Of a stretch of DNA of 13,890 bases, positions 11,631-13,890 are shown in pieces (the stretch's first letter is position 1; each line of letters starts with the position of its first letter). The notes below the pieces were generated by a model. That model was not told the origin of the DNA and ran no database searches. It worked only from the letters and a program-made list of their open reading frames with translations. The stretch is from Planctomycetota bacterium (GTDB lineage: Bacteria; Planctomycetota; GCA-002687715): positions 1 through 13,890 of the forward strand of contig JABSRK010000067.1 of NCBI GenBank assembly GCA_013213915.1, read 5' to 3'. The translations under genes and the position numbers were made by a program.

Positions 11631-13890
11631 TCAGCGTTCGAGTGGCGTCAAACGGATGTTGCGGAACTGGATGCGGGTCCCCTCAGATTGCAAGCAGATC
11701 TTGCCGGAGAGCTCCTCGCACCACCGTCCGACATTCTGAATTTTCCCGTTGACCTCGAGGGTGAGATCGCCGCCGAAGAGCGTGATCTTGTAGTGATTCC
11801 ACTGGCCCAGGGGGCGCTCGTTCGTCGGGTGGATCTTCCGTGTATGACGGCCGCTCGTACGGTCCTCATCGACCTCCATCTCGAACTTGTCAATGTTCCA
11901 GATGTCGCCGGCGTTGCCACTCATGAGCTGCGCTTCGATGGACTTCGGCCACACCTTGTCCTTGCCGACCATGCGCAGCAAGACGCCCGAGTTTCCGGAG
12001 CGCTCGGGGAACCGCCAGTCCAGTTCGAGAATGAAGTTCGTGTAGTCCTTCTCGGTGCGGATGTAGCCAGCCGGGTTTCCCTTGCAGTCCAGGATGCCGT
12101 CGGGGAGCACGCTCCAGACGGCAGCACGGGCGACGTTGGCCTTCGAGAGATGATGGGTCCAGCCGGCGAGATCCTTGCCATTGAACAGGCTGACAGCCTG
12201 CTGCGGCTTGGGCTTGGCGCCGCCCGCGGAGAGAAACGCCACCAGGTCGGCGAGCTGACGGGCCTCGAGACCGAGGGCGATGTTGTCCGGCATGGTGGAC
12301 GACGACTCCTTGCGGCGCGAGTCGATCTGGTCAGCCGGGATCACGTGACGGCGGCCGTCCGCGTCCTTGATGATGACGTACTCACCGTCCGCCAGGATGA
12401 AACCAGAGTAGAGGTCGTCCTCCTTGGTGGTGACGATCCACGCGTCGTATCCCAGCGCGATGGCCGCTGACGGGTTGAGGATGTGGTCGAGCAGCTGCTC
12501 CTTGCCGTATTTCTCGCTGACCGCCGTGAGGTCGGGACCGGTGTTGCCGCCCCGGGCCCCGTACGTGTGGCACTTGGAGCACTGAGATGCCGTCCCGAAG
12601 AAGACATCCCGGCCACGGCGCCCGTCCCCGGTCATCTTGGCCAGCTCGGCGATGGGAGGCAGCGCCACGCCCTTCAGGTTCGTCCGCGGGAAACGGGCGG
12701 ACGCGAACGCACGCACGGTGAGATCCGGGTTCTTGAACAGGTCCTCGGCGACCGCCGCCTTGAGCTTGCCGTCGAGCTGGTCCCGCGCGGCGAGATCCAG
12801 GATGACGTGCCCGCCCTTGGGATCGGCCGCCAGGCGGCGCGCCGCCTTCACGCGATCGTCCATGGCCTGCTGGCCATCGAGGACCGTGCGCTTGAGGCCA
12901 GCGATCCACGACGTATCGACGCGGGTCTTCGCCCACACCTGGAACTCGATTGACGTCCTGTCGCCACCCTGGCTCGTGCCGCCGTCGTCGGGACCCACGG
13001 TGGCCTTGAATCTCTTGTAGCCCTTGTTGGAGATGAGCCAGCCGATCCGCGAATTCGCGTGAGTACCGACGCCGGTCCCGTACTCCTTGCCGTCGATCTT
13101 GATGGGTCCGCCGCCGGCGTTGCGGCCAACCCGTGTCTGGCCCCACCCCTGGATCGCGTTGTTCCACGGCTGCTTGGACAGGTGGAGCGTTCCGGCGGGG
13201 CCCTCCAGGCGGGGGTCGATCCACGCAGCCCAGTCGCACCCGTACCCGTCGCCGCCATCCGTCACGACCAGCCACAACGCCTCGATGCCGGACACATCGA
13301 CGTCCACCTCCTTGAGCCCGCTCTTCATGACGCCGCTGTTCCACTTGAGTTCGCCACCTTCCAGGCTGGTGGCACCCAGCTCGCGCCCGATACGGAAGCG
13401 CTTCCAGCCGTAACGGTCCTTGTGTTCGACCCACCAGCGCGCGAGGGCTCGGATGTCGTCGGGACCGGCGAGGGCCAGGTTGACCATGGACTCGGCCGCA
13501 TCTCGCGCGTCGATGAACGCGAGCCCGTCGACGGCGCGACGGCGCGAAGCGGGATCAAGGGCCTTGTCCATCGCCTTGGTGGCGAGGAACGCCGCAGCCT
13601 TGGGAGGATGCAGCCGGAAGGCGAGGTCCAAGACCTGGGGGTCGGTCAATCCGCCCGCTCCGTACAACTTGGCGACGCGATCCCACAGGCTGGCCTCGAT
13701 ACCGCGGGCCAGGGCCCCCAGCGACTCCAGGTACCAGCGATCGCCAGACTGCAGGCGAGCGGCCAGCAGCATCGCGAGCGGTTCCCGTGCAGCGGCGGGG
13801 GGCTTGCGCGCCGCCAGCGCTATCTCGCGAAGGACCGGGGAGGATGTCTTGCGATCCGGCTTCAGCATGACCTGGAGAATGTCCTTCAGG
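11631..13890 (-). CDS. Haem-binding (cytochrome c) NPCBM-DUF1080 multidomain protein, N-terminus beyond right edge
   Basis: The frame is open to the right edge. Numbering from the first ATG (13868) gives 745 residues, but sense-like codons continue upstream, so the true start is outside. An alpha-helical HEAT-like region (1-145) is followed by an NPCBM-type jelly roll (about 185-312) with WNNAIQGWGQTRVGRNAGGG and GTGVGTHANSRIGW. After a second short helical region comes a Pirellula/Verrucomicrobium-type c-type cytochrome (about 415-548) with CSKCH (430-434), GPDLTAVSEKYG (444-455) and a probable axial Met in STMPDN (M526). Last is a DUF1080 domain (555-745) with LFNGKDLAGW, NSGVLLRM and IEAQLM. 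DUF1080 belongs to the 3-keto-glycoside hydrolase family, so a role in oxidative sugar cleavage outside the cytoplasm is plausible. The C-terminus (FRNIRL, then TPLER) is the normal end of such proteins. Confidence 0.92.
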   Translation of the reverse strand, partial: LKDILQVMLKPDRKTSSPVLREIALAARKPPAAAREPLAMLLAARLQSGDRWYLESLGALARGIEASLWDRVAKLYGAGGLTDPQVLDLAFRLHPPKAAAFLATKAMDKALDPASRRRAVDGLAFIDARDAAESMVNLALAGPDDIRALARWWVEHKDRYGWKRFRIGRELGATSLEGGELKWNSGVMKSGLKEVDVDVSGIEALWLVVTDGGDGYGCDWAAWIDPRLEGPAGTLHLSKQPWNNAIQGWGQTRVGRNAGGGPIKIDGKEYGTGVGTHANSRIGWLISNKGYKRFKATVGPDDGGTSQGGDRTSIEFQVWAKTRVDTSWIAGLKRTVLDGQQAMDDRVKAARRLAADPKGGHVILDLAARDQLDGKLKAAVAEDLFKNPDLTVRAFASARFPRTNLKGVALPPIAELAKMTGDGRRGRDVFFGTASQCSKCHTYGARGGNTGPDLTAVSEKYGKEQLLDHILNPSAAIALGYDAWIVTTKEDDLYSGFILADGEYVIIKDADGRRHVIPADQIDSRRKESSSTMPDNIALGLEARQLADLVAFLSAGGAKPKPQQAVSLFNGKDLAGWTHHLSKANVARAAVWSVLPDGILDCKGNPAGYIRTEKDYTNFILELDWRFPERSGNSGVLLRMVGKDKVWPKSIEAQLMSGNAGDIWNIDKFEMEVDEDRTSGRHTRKIHPTNERPLGQWNHYKITLFGGDLTLEVNGKIQNVGRWCEELSGKICLQSEGTRIQFRNIRLTPLER

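Noticed and set aside
10411..11739. Plus-strand open frame (442 codons) opposite the M14 gene
   Set aside because: It runs antisense through the M14 gene, the remnant and the end of the DUF1080 gene. No domain is recognisable.

Overview
The window is high-GC bacterial DNA (hand counts of sample lines give roughly 65-75 % G+C in most genes). It looks like Planctomycetota or a close PVC relative. This rests on the combination of a Pirellula/Verrucomicrobium-type haem protein carrying NPCBM and DUF1080 domains, paired secreted formylglycine sulfatases, a ThuA-like secreted protein, a membrane-anchored Hanks-type kinase with a long coil, and secreted enzymes ending in extra C-terminal beta modules. 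The phylum is inferred from gene content, not from a marker gene.

Layout, left to right. At 1-1456 (minus) is a serine/threonine kinase that runs off the left edge; its tail is encoded by an exact-period 63-bp tandem repeat. Diverging from it across 83 bp is a two-gene plus-strand unit: a class V aminotransferase of the alanine/serine-glyoxylate type (1540-2682) and a secreted ThuA-like protein (2715-3665). A 176-bp gap holding an imperfect hairpin precedes a secreted SGNH esterase (3842-4918) of visibly lower G+C. This gene converges, with 5 bp between, on a minus-strand operon of two secreted sulfatases (8087 to 6345, then 6333 to 4924, 11 bp apart).

A 402-bp divergent intergenic region with two inverted repeats separates the sulfatase operon from a plus-strand BRCT-MerR-TPR fusion protein (8490-9695), probably a regulator. 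That gene converges with a 1-bp gap on a secreted M14 zinc carboxypeptidase-like protein (9697-11454, minus) whose substrate-binding Asn-Arg pair is replaced by Glu-Asn. Further right is a start-less C-terminal gene fragment (about 11476-11630, minus). The window ends in a large haem/NPCBM/DUF1080 protein (11631-13890, minus) whose N-terminus lies beyond the right edge.

The likely theme is extracellular breakdown of decorated polysaccharide. Sulfatases would remove sulfate esters, the SGNH/CE3-like esterase acyl groups, and the ThuA and DUF1080 (3-keto-glycoside hydrolase family) proteins would act on sugars, with a cytochrome c possibly serving a linked oxidation. The carboxypeptidase would act on peptide. 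The BRCT-MerR-TPR protein is the most unusual gene and is placed like a divergently transcribed regulator of the sulfatases; that role is inference. I saw no tRNA, rRNA, CRISPR array, insertion sequence, phage gene or recognisable defence system.
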